Shown piece by piece: positions 44,393 through 53,282 of a DNA stretch of 64,000 nt (positions within the stretch are counted from its first letter, which is position 1; every line of letters starts with the position of its first letter). The stretch comes from Thiosocius sp963808165 (lineage in GTDB: Bacteria; Pseudomonadota; Gammaproteobacteria; Chromatiales; Chromatiaceae). Below the pieces are notes generated by a model. The model worked only from the letters and a program-made list of their open reading frames with translations, searched no databases and was not told the DNA's origin. The stretch covers positions 372,001-436,000 of the forward strand of contig CAWEET010000001.1 of assembly GCA_963808165.1 (NCBI GenBank), in the 5' to 3' direction. The position numbers and the translations under genes are program-made.

Positions 44393-45346
44393 GTGTCCAG
44401 CAGCGCCATCATGGTTTTTTCGGGAAACGCAAACCCGCAGTTGTCGGCGGATATTGCGAGCTATCTCGACATCCCGCTGGGCAAGGCCTCGGTCGGGCAG
44501 TTCAGTGATGGCGAGACCATGGTCGAGATCCAGGAGAACGTGCGCGGGCGCGACGTTTTTGTGGTGCAGCCGACTTGCGAGCCGACCAACGACAACCTGA
44601 TGGAGTTGTTGGTCATGATCGATGCGCTGCGCTGGTCATCGGTGCGTCGGGTGACTGCGGTGATTCCGTACTTTGGCTATGCGCGCCAGGACCGCAGGCC
44701 ACGCTCGGCGCGGGTGCCGATCACCGCGCGGCTGGCTGCCAAGATGATCGGTACTGCCGGGACCGACCGGGTGCTGACCATGGACCTGCACGCCGATCAG
44801 ATCCAGGGTTTTTTTGATATTCCGGTCGACAATGTCTATGCGTCGCCGATTCTGCTGGGCGATATCTGGCGGCAGAAGTACCCGAAACTGATGGTCGTGT
44901 CGCCGGACGTCGGAGGGGTGGTCCGCGCGCGCGCCCTGGCCAAGCGCCTGGATGATGCCGATCTGGCGATCATCGACAAGCGTCGGCCGAAGGCGAACGT
45001 CGCCCAGATCATGAATATCATCGGCGACGTGCGTGGGCGCACCTGCGTGGTCTTGGACGACCTGGTGGATACTGCCGGCACCTTGTGCAAGGCGGCCGGG
45101 GCCCTGAAGGAGCATGGTGCGGCCCAGGTCGTAGCCTATTGCACGCACGCGGTGCTGTCGGGGCCTGCGGTGACCAATATCGAGGGGTCGCAGCTCGACG
45201 AGTTGGTGGTCACGTCGACCATCCCGCTGCGCGAGGATGCGATGGCATGCAGCAAGATACGTCAGTTGTCGATCGCCGGCCTGCTGGCCGAGTCGATCCG
45301 TCGGATCAACAATGAGGAATCGGTCAGTTCGCTTTTCGTGGACTGA
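44393..45346 (+). CDS. prs: Ribose-phosphate pyrophosphokinase
   Basis: This makes PRPP from ribose 5-phosphate and ATP. The 317-aa protein has MVFSGNANPQLSADIASYL at the start, RQDRRPRSARVPITARLAA (flexible loop), VLTMDLHADQIQGFFDIP and the PRPP-binding motif CVVLDDLVDTAGTLC. It starts at GTG with CGGGAG about 6 nt upstream. The long leader is filled by the tRNA-linked repeat array. Confidence 0.96.
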   Translation: MSSSAIMVFSGNANPQLSADIASYLDIPLGKASVGQFSDGETMVEIQENVRGRDVFVVQPTCEPTNDNLMELLVMIDALRWSSVRRVTAVIPYFGYARQDRRPRSARVPITARLAAKMIGTAGTDRVLTMDLHADQIQGFFDIPVDNVYASPILLGDIWRQKYPKLMVVSPDVGGVVRARALAKRLDDADLAIIDKRRPKANVAQIMNIIGDVRGRTCVVLDDLVDTAGTLCKAAGALKEHGAAQVVAYCTHAVLSGPAVTNIEGSQLDELVVTSTIPLREDAMACSKIRQLSIAGLLAESIRRINNEESVSSLFVD

Positions 45347-45379
45347 CACTGTTCGGGGCTTTTCCCCCGGACAAGGGTG

Positions 45380-45420
45380 CGCCCGGAAGGTGCCTGGTCG
45401 CGGGCTCCGGGCGTTTTTTT
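45380..45420 (+). terminator. Intrinsic terminator after prs
   Basis: The 8-bp stem CGCCCGGA (45380-45387) / TCCGGGCG (45406-45413) is followed directly by seven Ts. It lies 34 bp after the prs stop and just before rplY. Confidence 0.8.
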
Positions 45421-45444
45421 GATGTCTGAAGAGAGAAACGAGAC

Positions 45445-46086
45445 ATGCAGGATGATTTTGAAATTGAAGCAGTGTCCCGTAGCGATCAGGGGAAGGGTGC
45501 GAGCCGCCGCCTGCGTCGCGAGGGATTGGTGCCCGGGATTATCTACGGCGGTGGCAAGGACCCGGAAATGTTCGCCACCAAGCATAACGAGCTGCTCCAG
45601 CACCTGGACCACGAGGCCTTTTACTCCCACATCCTGACCGTGAAGGTGGATGGTCGCGTTCAGAAGGTCGTGCTGAAGGATCTGCAACGGCACCCGGCCA
45701 AGCCGTTCGTCAACCACGTGGACCTGTTGCGGGTGGCCGAGACCGATCGCATCAAGATGCAAGTGCCGCTGCATTTCCTCAGCGAGGACAAGGCGCCGGG
45801 CGTCAAGGCCGGCGGTCAGGTCTCGCACACCATGAACGATGTTGCGGTCATTTGTGAGGCCAAGGACCTGCCCGAGTACATCGAGGTGGATATGGGGACG
45901 ATGGAGTTGGGCGATATCCTCCACCTGAGTGACCTCCAGCTGCCGCAAGGTGTGGTGTTGGAGGCCTTCAGCCACGGGGATGTCGAGGAGCACGACGCCC
46001 CCGTGGTGTCGATTCAGGTACCGCGTGGCGGCGAAGAGGCTGCCGAGGGCGAAGGCGAGGAAGAAGGCGAGACGACGGAAGAGTAA
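45445..46086 (+). CDS. rplY: 50S ribosomal protein L25 (Ctc-type general stress form)
   Basis: This 5S-rRNA-binding protein has 213 aa, with an N-terminal L25 domain (RSDQGKGASRRLRREGLVPG) and the C-terminal TL5/Ctc beta domain. It ends in an acidic tail (EGEGEEEGETTEE). The long two-domain form is usual where prs-rplY-pth cluster. AGAGAG precedes the start. Confidence 0.95.
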   Translation: MQDDFEIEAVSRSDQGKGASRRLRREGLVPGIIYGGGKDPEMFATKHNELLQHLDHEAFYSHILTVKVDGRVQKVVLKDLQRHPAKPFVNHVDLLRVAETDRIKMQVPLHFLSEDKAPGVKAGGQVSHTMNDVAVICEAKDLPEYIEVDMGTMELGDILHLSDLQLPQGVVLEAFSHGDVEEHDAPVVSIQVPRGGEEAAEGEGEEEGETTEE

Positions 46087-46126
46087 TGTCGTCCTGCGAT
46101 AGTGACTCGCCCACTCGAAACGAGTA

Positions 46127-46154
46127 ACGGCGGCCTGGTGCCGCCGTTTTTTTT
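46127..46154 (+). terminator. Intrinsic terminator after rplY
   Basis: The stem ACGGCGG (46127-46133) / CCGCCGT (46141-46147) is followed by a run of eight Ts ending at 46154. The ribosome-binding site of pth (GGGAG) begins right after the T-run, so pth expression depends on readthrough or a promoter within rplY. Confidence 0.85.
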
Positions 46155-46166
46155 GGGAGTAGGATC

Positions 46167-46745
46167 TTGTCTGTCATTCAGTGCGTCGTCGGTCTCGGCA
46201 ATCCTGGGCCAAAATATGCCGAGACGCGCCACAATGCCGGTTTCCGGTTCGTCGATGCGCTGGCGCGCGAATACGGTGCCACGCTGCGTCCCGAGAGCAA
46301 GTTCTTCGGTGAGGTCGCGCGGTTTCGCAGTGCCGTCGGCGAATGCTGGCTGCTCAAGCCGATGACCTATATGAACCACAGCGGGCGTTCGGTTGCGGCA
46401 ATGTGCAACTTCTATCGCATTGAGCCATCGCAGTTGCTGGTCGTGTATGACGAACTGGATTTGGAACCGGGGGTGATGCGCCTGAAGACCGGTGGTGGCC
46501 ATGGTGGGCACAATGGTATGCGCGACATCACGTCGGCGCTGGGCAGCAGGGATTTTCACCGTCTGCGTATCGGTATCGGCCATCCCGGCCACAAAGAGGC
46601 CGTCGTCGCCTATGTCCTCTCGCGTCCCGCGAGGGCTGATCAGGCCGCGATCGATCAGGGCCTCGGCGAGGCCTTGAGACACTGGGAAACCGTGCAGGCC
46701 GGCGAGTTGCACAAGGCGATGAACGCCCTGCACGCTGCGACATGA
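46167..46745 (+). CDS. pth: Peptidyl-tRNA hydrolase
   Basis: This recycles peptidyl-tRNA dropped from ribosomes. The 192-aa product has VVGLGNPGPKYAETRHNAG with the catalytic His, LLKPMTYMNHSGRSVAAM, and DLEPGVMRLKTGGGHGGHNG. Translation starts at TTG, placed 8 nt after GGGAG; no ATG lies in frame nearby. ychF, which often follows, is absent; an unrelated convergent operon begins instead. Confidence 0.95.
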   Translation: MSVIQCVVGLGNPGPKYAETRHNAGFRFVDALAREYGATLRPESKFFGEVARFRSAVGECWLLKPMTYMNHSGRSVAAMCNFYRIEPSQLLVVYDELDLEPGVMRLKTGGGHGGHNGMRDITSALGSRDFHRLRIGIGHPGHKEAVVAYVLSRPARADQAAIDQGLGEALRHWETVQAGELHKAMNALHAAT

Positions 46746-46965
46746 GGCCTTGACGTTGGGCCGCCGGTCTCCATCGAAAGAGATCGGGGGGTGGCGCAAC
46801 CGTGTCGTTTTCACTGTGCAGAACCGCACGGCATGTCTGCGCGATGCCTGGATAACGATATCGGACCTGTCCGCTTGGGGTGATGAGCCGTCTTTTTGGG
46901 CTCACTTTTGAGCGGGTGTAGGCTATCGTCGCTCGATCCTGCTTGCGTCTTCCATCACGCAGGCA

Positions 46966-47003
46966 AACAAAAACCCCTTCCCGGCTAAACCGGGAAGGGG
47001 TTT
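46966..47003 (-). terminator. Strong bidirectional-type terminator between pth and the RND operon
   Basis: A 14-bp stem (AAACCCCTTCCCGG, 46971-46984, and its complement 46990-47003) with loop CTAAA is flanked by A and T runs. On the minus strand it directly follows the RND exporter stop. Confidence 0.88.
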
Positions 47004-47015
47004 CATTCGAGGTCT

Positions 47016-49784
47016 TCAGTCGTCGCCGAAGACGTACTTCGGCCTGAACCACTTCACCATCAGCGGCAACAACATCAGCGCGGTGAACACGTCAATGATC
47101 AGTGCCCAGCCGATATAGATGCTGAGGCCCCAGGTGTTGGCCAGCGTCGTGCCGACCAACGGGATGAAGCTGCCCAGCAGCACGATGATCGACACGATGA
47201 CCGCCGAGCCCGTGGTGTTCTGCGTGTTGCGCAGCGCCTGCATCCAGTTGCCGCCGGTCGCCTGCATCTCCTCGCGCAGCCGGGAGACCATATAGATCCC
47301 ATAGTCCACGCCGAGACCCATCGCGATCGACAGGGTGACCAGCAGGTGGAAGGCCAGGTTGCCCGACCAGTTTTGCACCGAAGTGAAGTAGCCGCCCAGT
47401 CCGTACTGTGCGAACAGGGTGACCAGCAAGGTCACGACCAGCATCCCGGAAACCAGCACGGAGCGGAACATCAGTGCTGCGATGATGAATATCGCTAGTG
47501 CAGTCTGCAGCGGTCCCACCAGCCAGTTCACCATTGCCACCTCGCGCGTGGCCTCGGTGGCACCGAGGAAGCCGCCGATGCCCGGCCGGACATATCCGGG
47601 GCCATCGACCGACAGTTCGTTGGTGTCGCCGGAGGTGTCTGCATTGCGCAGTCCGAAGTTCACCTTGGAGAAGCCCGGATCGTTCTTGTGGTCCTCGATG
47701 TATTGCTGGATGTCCATCGTCACCTCGTGGGTCTCGACGGGATCCATCGTATTAACGAATCCGAGCACGACGCCCTCGTTCCAGCTCTCGGTATTCACGA
47801 AGGAATCCATATCACCGGCCGACGTCATGGACTCAAGCAGGCCGTTGTACATCTGCACGATTGCGGTCGGGCTGCGGTCGTCGTCGGGATCGATGCCCAG
47901 CAGATAGTCCCTGCTCGGGACGGCCAGGTCCGACAGCTTCGTCGCTTCGCCGACCTCCGCCGTCAGCAGCATGTTCACCAGACGGACATACTGGGTGTAC
48001 GAACCGGTATAACCGATGTGCGGATGACTGCGCAGCCAGTTCTCGAACTTTTCGATGTCGGCATGCACTTCCACATCGTTGAAGATGCCTTGAGGCCCAC
48101 AGGCCTCGGCGTCCCAGCAGCCCATTTCCTCCCTGTACTTTCCGCACATCGCGAGCTTCTCGTCTCTGTCCTCGATGTCGTAGATCTCGTCCGGGAAATA
48201 GTCGTCAAGGCAGCCTCTGATATTGGCCACTTTGCCGCGCAATGGTATCGCGACCGAGATGACACCCGGCATGATCTCGTTCAACTGAACCAGGTCCTTC
48301 CAGGTCGGCGAACTGCCCTTGAACGCGGCACGGGCATAGTTGATGCCCTTCTCGACGCCGGGCATGAAGTCGTTTTCCTCTGCGAGTTTGACTGCAGCGG
48401 CGGGTTCACCCTTCCAGTTCAGCAGGTTGGTGTAATAGACCGAGCCGGCCATCACGAGCAGCACCACCCCGATCGGGATCCATTTTCCGGGGCCGGAGAC
48501 GATGCGTGTCAGCAGCCCGCCGACACTGTGCTCCCATCCATGTCCCTCCTGTGCCTGGCAGCATTCCTGCGACGGTGGAAATATCGTCAGCAGCAGCGGG
48601 ATCAGCGTGGTGGTCGTCAGCAACAGGGTCAGCATGCCGAACATGCCGAAATAGGCGTAGGCCTTGTAGAAGGATATATCCACCGTGGCCAGGGTGGCGA
48701 AACCCACCATATCAGTCACGATAGACAGCGTGGCCGGGACAATGGTGTGCCTGATCGCCTCGCGTGCCGCGATCGTCGCATCACCGCTGTGCCCGTTCTC
48801 CAGCATGAAGCGCCGCGTGACCTGCACCGAGTGACCGATGCCGATCGCCAGCAGCAGCATCGGCGTCAGCACCATCATCGTGGTCAGCTTGAATTCCGTG
48901 AAGCCCATCAGTCCAAGGGTCATGGCAATAGTCATGCCCACACCGATCAGCGGGAGCAGGGCGCCGCGCCAGTTGCGGAATTCCAGCCACAGGACCAAGA
49001 CGACAATGGCGATGGAGATCGCAAACAGCCACCATTTATTGACCAGGTCGGCCAGCATCCAGGCGAGGAAATAGGGCTCCCCGGCCACCAGCAACTCGAT
49101 CCGATCATCCTGGGCGTACTCGTCCATCATTTCGCGGACTTCGCGCACCCAGGGCAGATAGATCGCCTTGACCTCGTCGGTGTAGTCCGCGATTACATAG
49201 GCGGCCTTGGCGACGCAATGATCCTTGTCGTAGTCCTCGTAGGCGCAGCGGTTACCGTCTGCGTCCCACATGGAGACCAGCATCGGCGCCATGACCGGGT
49301 TGTTCTTCACGCCCTCGCGCAAGAACGCGAGTTGCTCTGCCGCCTTCTCGGGATCGTCGCTGATACCCTCGGTCGGTATCAGACGCTTGAACACCAGGCC
49401 GTTCTCGTCGGTGCCCATGTACTTGATCTTCTGGGCAGCGATGTCGATGAAGTTGGCGGGGCGCGAATGCGGCAGGGCCTCGAGCTTGTTGTGTATCTCC
49501 TGGACCTTGTTGATGAACCAGGGCTGCCAGATGTCGCCCTCTTTCACCCGCAAGGCAAAGACCATCAGGTTGCCCATGCCGAAGTTGTGTTCGGCATACA
49601 GATTCGTGGCAACGTAACGGTTACTCGATGGCAGCAGGGTATCCGGGTCGTTGCGGATATCCAGGTTCTTGATCTGCAGCGCAGCGGCAACTGTGCCGAG
49701 CACCAGCAGAATGATAATGGGCCAGCGAAAGCGCAGTACGAAGTCTGCGTATGCGTTTGCCCAGCGGTTTTCTTTCGTATTCAT
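47016..49784 (-). CDS. RND/MMPL-family exporter
   Basis: The 922-aa inner-membrane pump is internally duplicated. TM1 (WPIIILLVLGTVAAAL) precedes a large periplasmic domain, then a membrane bundle with LTPMLLLAIGIGHSVQVTRRF. A second periplasmic domain follows, then a bundle with IAMGLGVDYGIYMVSRLREEM. This is the MMPL/HpnN-like branch that moves hydrophobic molecules using proton force. Both periplasmic domains carry paired cysteines (NRCAYEDYDKDHC; ECCQAQ; MGCWDAEACG), suggesting disulfides. It follows a DUF1302 protein and a LolA-like carrier gene, so a lipid-export path is inferred. A terminator precedes it. Substrate unknown. Confidence 0.88.
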   Translation of the reverse strand: MNTKENRWANAYADFVLRFRWPIIILLVLGTVAAALQIKNLDIRNDPDTLLPSSNRYVATNLYAEHNFGMGNLMVFALRVKEGDIWQPWFINKVQEIHNKLEALPHSRPANFIDIAAQKIKYMGTDENGLVFKRLIPTEGISDDPEKAAEQLAFLREGVKNNPVMAPMLVSMWDADGNRCAYEDYDKDHCVAKAAYVIADYTDEVKAIYLPWVREVREMMDEYAQDDRIELLVAGEPYFLAWMLADLVNKWWLFAISIAIVVLVLWLEFRNWRGALLPLIGVGMTIAMTLGLMGFTEFKLTTMMVLTPMLLLAIGIGHSVQVTRRFMLENGHSGDATIAAREAIRHTIVPATLSIVTDMVGFATLATVDISFYKAYAYFGMFGMLTLLLTTTTLIPLLLTIFPPSQECCQAQEGHGWEHSVGGLLTRIVSGPGKWIPIGVVLLVMAGSVYYTNLLNWKGEPAAAVKLAEENDFMPGVEKGINYARAAFKGSSPTWKDLVQLNEIMPGVISVAIPLRGKVANIRGCLDDYFPDEIYDIEDRDEKLAMCGKYREEMGCWDAEACGPQGIFNDVEVHADIEKFENWLRSHPHIGYTGSYTQYVRLVNMLLTAEVGEATKLSDLAVPSRDYLLGIDPDDDRSPTAIVQMYNGLLESMTSAGDMDSFVNTESWNEGVVLGFVNTMDPVETHEVTMDIQQYIEDHKNDPGFSKVNFGLRNADTSGDTNELSVDGPGYVRPGIGGFLGATEATREVAMVNWLVGPLQTALAIFIIAALMFRSVLVSGMLVVTLLVTLFAQYGLGGYFTSVQNWSGNLAFHLLVTLSIAMGLGVDYGIYMVSRLREEMQATGGNWMQALRNTQNTTGSAVIVSIIVLLGSFIPLVGTTLANTWGLSIYIGWALIIDVFTALMLLPLMVKWFRPKYVFGDD

Positions 49785-49820
49785 GATCCTTCTGCCCTAG
49801 ATTTCCCGACATTTTTTGTT

Positions 49821-49859
49821 AAAAAAAGCGGCGTCGGCCGGGGCCGCACGCCGCTTTTT
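49821..49859 (-). terminator. Terminator/attenuator between DUF1302 and RND genes
   Basis: On the minus strand AAAAAGCGGCGT pairs with ACGCCGCTTTTT around a GC-rich loop, and a T-run follows at 49827-49821. It lies inside the operon, so the outer-membrane protein is likely made in excess of the pump. Confidence 0.7.
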
Positions 49860-49881
49860 AACGCTTCAAGTCATTAGGCCA

Positions 49882-51984
49882 TCACTCGATGATGTATTTC
49901 GCACCGACCTGGACGTTCGAGGAGTTCTGGAACTGACCGAACAGGGTCTCTTCGTCGCCCCAGTATAAGTTCAGTTCGCCGGTCAATATCAGTTGGTCTG
50001 AAAGCGAGTACTCCGCATCCAGCCGGTTCCAGTAGCCACCACCCTCTTCGAAGATGATGATGTTGTTGACCCGACCCAGCTGGTTCGCGCCGAACGGCTT
50101 GGACAGGAACAGCGAATAGTACTCCTTGTTCTTGTAGCCTTTATTCAGTCCGTTGGTCACGCTCATACTTGCCGGGTCGCCTGTGTATCTGGCGCAGCTT
50201 GCGGTGGCTTGACCCTGGGTCGTGAAGTTGCAGCCCTCGTCGACGAAATCCAGGTTGCGGAACTGGATGAACTGACCGCTCACGAGGAGGTTGGTCAGCA
50301 CGGTGACGTCGACGCCGACGACATACTTGAAGAAGTCGTGCTCTTCACTCTTGAGCGCCCCAACCAGGTCGCCGTTGGCCAATGCGCTGCGATCGACCAC
50401 CGGTTGCATGACGTCCTTCTGATAGAGGAACTCGCCACGCAGTACGATCGGGAGGCCGCCGGCGTCCAGCGCGTAATCGAGCGAGGTGCCGATGTTATGG
50501 ATCCGTTCGCGATCCTCCTCGAACACCAGCACAGCCGAACCGCCGTTGTTTGCGTCGGTTACATTGGTCGGCGCATCGTCGACGTAGGCGCTCGGGGTGA
50601 AGGTCGCGTTCGAGCCATAGCGCTGTCCGGTATCCGGGTTGCGGATCTGGATGACCTGCGTGCCGGCGACGGTATCGAACTTATCGACCACCAGTTTCTT
50701 TCCGGTATTCGGGTCTGCCCAGTGCATATTGAGCGACGGGTTCGCGTCGTAACCGTAGAAATAGTTGAAGCTGTAGTTCAGCCCGTTATCCAAGTAGCTG
50801 CGGAAGCGTCCGCCGAAGTTCGCGTCGGACGGCCAGAAGTCGTCGTCATACTTGCGATCGTAGCGCGTCGTCATGCCCAGCATCGAGTTGAAGGTTGCGA
50901 AGGTCGCGTTGGGGAAGTGCTCCCAGGCCGAATTCGGCTTGGTCACGTTCCAGCCAGACCCGGCTACCGTGGGCGACATCGGGTTGACATCGATCAGGTT
51001 GGTCACGTTCTGGTTGGTGGCCTCGGTGAACCCCTCGAGACAGACGGCGCCGTTGGCGCCCTGACAGGCCGGGGGGAGCATGTTTGCCGGCGTATTGACG
51101 AAGCCGTCGACCGTGGCGAACTCCGGCATCCCGGGGTTCTGGCCGCCAAATGGGTCGATGAAGTTCAGCCCCATGGGGTTGGCGCCGCCGAAGGTGTTGA
51201 TGACAGCACCGAAGGACGCACCCAGGTTGAAGAAGCCGTTGACCCCGCCGGTGATGACGTCCACCCCCTTCATGATGAACGGGTGGCCGCGGTCCTGGCC
51301 CTTGATTTCGCCGTTGCCGGCGAACGTCAGACCGGTCGGGGACTGGTTTGACGCCGAAACGGTACTGCGGGTGGCGCCGTCTTCCTGGGTCCACAGGCCG
51401 GCGACCTTGTTGGTTTCGGCCTGCGAGACGATCAACTGGAGGTTGCCGCGGTCGCCGATATTGCGCTCGGCGTTGATCATCCAGACCGGGATCCTTGAAT
51501 CCTCCATCGCGTTCTGGTTCAGTTCGCGAAAGTCGGTCGGGTTGATGATATCCAGCAGCTTGATGCCGTCGGCGGTCCCCCACACGACCTGCTGCTTACC
51601 GATGCGGAAGTCCCAATCGCCGAAGCCGGTATCGATGTAGAGTTCGCGCAGGTAGTCGTTCTGTGTGTAATTGCGGTGCCATTCGTAGTCAGGCGTCTCT
51701 GCCGCCGCGTCCCACACCGGACGCAGTTCGGCGTGCCAACTGCTGCTCTCGCCCAGGTCGCCGTTAATGAAGATTCTGGCCGAGTTCTCGAACTTCATCA
51801 CATCGCCGGTGTCGTTGTCCCGGTTGTCCAAGGTCGTCCTGGCCTGCCCGGTGGTCTGGCCGCCTCTGGTGTAGAAAGCCGTTTCGTTCTTCAGTTCGAC
51901 GGACACGTCGATCTCTGCCTGGGCGCTGATCGGTGCTGCGAGCAGCGCCGCAATGACCAACCCCAGCGGTGACTTTTTAGACAT
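49882..51984 (-). CDS. DUF1302 outer-membrane beta-barrel protein
   Basis: The 700-aa secreted protein has a signal peptide (MSKKSPLGLVIAALLAAPISAQA). A DUF1302-type barrel follows, starting VSVELKNETAFYTRGG and including LRELYIDTGFGDWDFRIGKQ and QVVWGTADGIKLLDIINPTD. It ends QVGAKYIIE with a terminal hydrophobic residue pattern. Four Cys occur in loops (PPACQGANGAVCLEG; EGCNFT; ASCARY). The start at 51984 follows GGGAG by 6 nt. Family members co-occur with DUF1329/LolA-like proteins and RND pumps, as here, and are presumed substrate channels. Function unproven. Confidence 0.88.
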   Translation of the reverse strand: MSKKSPLGLVIAALLAAPISAQAEIDVSVELKNETAFYTRGGQTTGQARTTLDNRDNDTGDVMKFENSARIFINGDLGESSSWHAELRPVWDAAAETPDYEWHRNYTQNDYLRELYIDTGFGDWDFRIGKQQVVWGTADGIKLLDIINPTDFRELNQNAMEDSRIPVWMINAERNIGDRGNLQLIVSQAETNKVAGLWTQEDGATRSTVSASNQSPTGLTFAGNGEIKGQDRGHPFIMKGVDVITGGVNGFFNLGASFGAVINTFGGANPMGLNFIDPFGGQNPGMPEFATVDGFVNTPANMLPPACQGANGAVCLEGFTEATNQNVTNLIDVNPMSPTVAGSGWNVTKPNSAWEHFPNATFATFNSMLGMTTRYDRKYDDDFWPSDANFGGRFRSYLDNGLNYSFNYFYGYDANPSLNMHWADPNTGKKLVVDKFDTVAGTQVIQIRNPDTGQRYGSNATFTPSAYVDDAPTNVTDANNGGSAVLVFEEDRERIHNIGTSLDYALDAGGLPIVLRGEFLYQKDVMQPVVDRSALANGDLVGALKSEEHDFFKYVVGVDVTVLTNLLVSGQFIQFRNLDFVDEGCNFTTQGQATASCARYTGDPASMSVTNGLNKGYKNKEYYSLFLSKPFGANQLGRVNNIIIFEEGGGYWNRLDAEYSLSDQLILTGELNLYWGDEETLFGQFQNSSNVQVGAKYIIE

Positions 51985-52069
51985 AATGACTCCCTCTGCG
52001 TCTTCGCGCGTTTCATCCGGCCGGGGCTTGGTCCCCGGCCACTCTCTCTTTAGTTTGTTTTGTGTTCGA

Positions 52070-53026
52070 TCAACGCTTGATCTTGCGCAGCGTCGATTCC
52101 GACCACCAGTTGTCGTCGTAGGTCTGGTCGACCTGGTTGACATTGCTAGGAATCACCGCCCAGGTCTGGTTGCCGGTACCAAGCGTCTTGCCGTACCAGT
52201 AGCCCCAGCCTACCGCGCGCGGGTCGTCGCTCTTGCCGAGCGGCACCCAGTCGCGATCGATGACCTTGACCATGTCGTCACCTTTGAAGTATTCGCTCCG
52301 GTAGTCGGCGAACGTCTTGGCGTCGATGTAAGAAACACGATAGTCGTACCACCAGTTCTCGAACTTGGTCGTGCTCTTGAGCTTGTAGACTTCTTTGCCC
52401 TTGTGGTCGCAGGAACCGGATGTGGGAAGGCCTTTGGTGTAACGTGTCTGTTGGTCGTCCGGGACCTCGATGAACCCGAGGCAGTCGTCGAAGGTCTCTT
52501 TACCCTGCAGTTCGTGGGTCTCGTGGAATGGTTTGCGCAACGCCACGTCGCCGAAGGTGAAGTCCGAGCCGCCCCAGGCATCGTCGTGCGCGGGTTCGGC
52601 GAAGCGCCGAATCTTGCGCAGCGCGGGCAGCCAGATCATATACGACTGGGTCTTGGCGTCGTCCTCGTAGTCGGTGATCAGCATCCCGGTGCCCTTGAGC
52701 TTGCCGGAGCGGAATATCGCCAGGTCCTGGGCCTTGGTGGTGCCGTCGCTGTAGTCGTTGTTCAGGTAGCGCTCGAGGGTGTTGGTCGTCGGCTTTCTGC
52801 CCTCACCCTTGATGACCAGGACCGTGATGTCTTTGTCCTGCTTGGTGATGGCGTAGTTATTGAATGCATAAAAGTGGTTGACGAAATAGACCTGATCCAT
52901 GATCTGGTCGGCGGTCAGATCGCCGCTCGGATAGGGCAGGTCGTTTGCAACCCCCGCAGTGGCGGTGTGGGATATGCCAGTCGCCAGCGCGAAGGCGACG
53001 ACCGAGACCCTTAGGGAATGACGCAT
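52070..53026 (-). CDS. LolA-like outer membrane lipoprotein-sorting family protein
   Basis: The 318-aa periplasmic protein has a signal peptide (MRHSLRVSVVAFALATGISHTATA) and a LolA-like fold typical of the outer membrane lipoprotein-sorting protein family. Diagnostic segments are LTADQIMDQVYFVNHFYAF, YMIWLPALRKIRRFAEPAH and GSDFTFGDVALRK. Two Cys (FDDCLGF and SGSCDHKGK) may form a disulfide. It is the first gene of the exporter operon and its spacer carries a strong palindrome. I infer that it ferries a hydrophobic ligand between the pump and the outer membrane. Confidence 0.82.
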   Translation of the reverse strand: MRHSLRVSVVAFALATGISHTATAGVANDLPYPSGDLTADQIMDQVYFVNHFYAFNNYAITKQDKDITVLVIKGEGRKPTTNTLERYLNNDYSDGTTKAQDLAIFRSGKLKGTGMLITDYEDDAKTQSYMIWLPALRKIRRFAEPAHDDAWGGSDFTFGDVALRKPFHETHELQGKETFDDCLGFIEVPDDQQTRYTKGLPTSGSCDHKGKEVYKLKSTTKFENWWYDYRVSYIDAKTFADYRSEYFKGDDMVKVIDRDWVPLGKSDDPRAVGWGYWYGKTLGTGNQTWAVIPSNVNQVDQTYDDNWWSESTLRKIKR

Positions 53027-53202
53027 CTTTATTCTCCTTTCTCTGCGAACGTTGGGTGCTGACGCACATCTACCCGCTCCCGGAAATCCATCGACGGGTC
53101 TGTCGAAATCGACTCAGAAGAACTCGCTGGTCGCACGATTCTTCGCGTGCCCAACAGCTGTCCTTGCCATTGGTTTACAATGACTTGCTCGCCGAATCTT
53201 AC

Positions 53203-53218
53203 ATTGACGTTTGTCAAT
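53203..53218. promoter_or_regulatory. Palindromic operator candidate upstream of exporter operon
   Basis: ATTGACGTTTGTCAAT is a 6+4+6 inverted repeat in the AT-rich 256-bp spacer between the LolA-like gene and ugd. Read on the minus strand it contains TTGACA, a consensus -35 box. A related direct repeat TTACA(A/T)TGAC occurs at 53175 and 53199. This fits a TetR- or GntR-type repressor site overlapping the promoter. Confidence 0.5.
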
Positions 53219-53282
53219 CAACCAGTAATTTTATGGTAAATATTGTTGCGCTCTGCGCCCTGATGGCGTGCCTCCCGCAGCA

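Noticed and set aside
46880..46916. Terminator after pth
   Set aside because: TGAGCC and GGCTCA can pair around a T-rich loop, but the stem is only 6 bp and the following T-run is short, so I did not list it.
47688..49877. 729-codon plus-strand frame across the RND exporter
   Set aside because: Shadow of the exporter gene; very His/Gln/Arg-rich with no membrane segments or known motifs.
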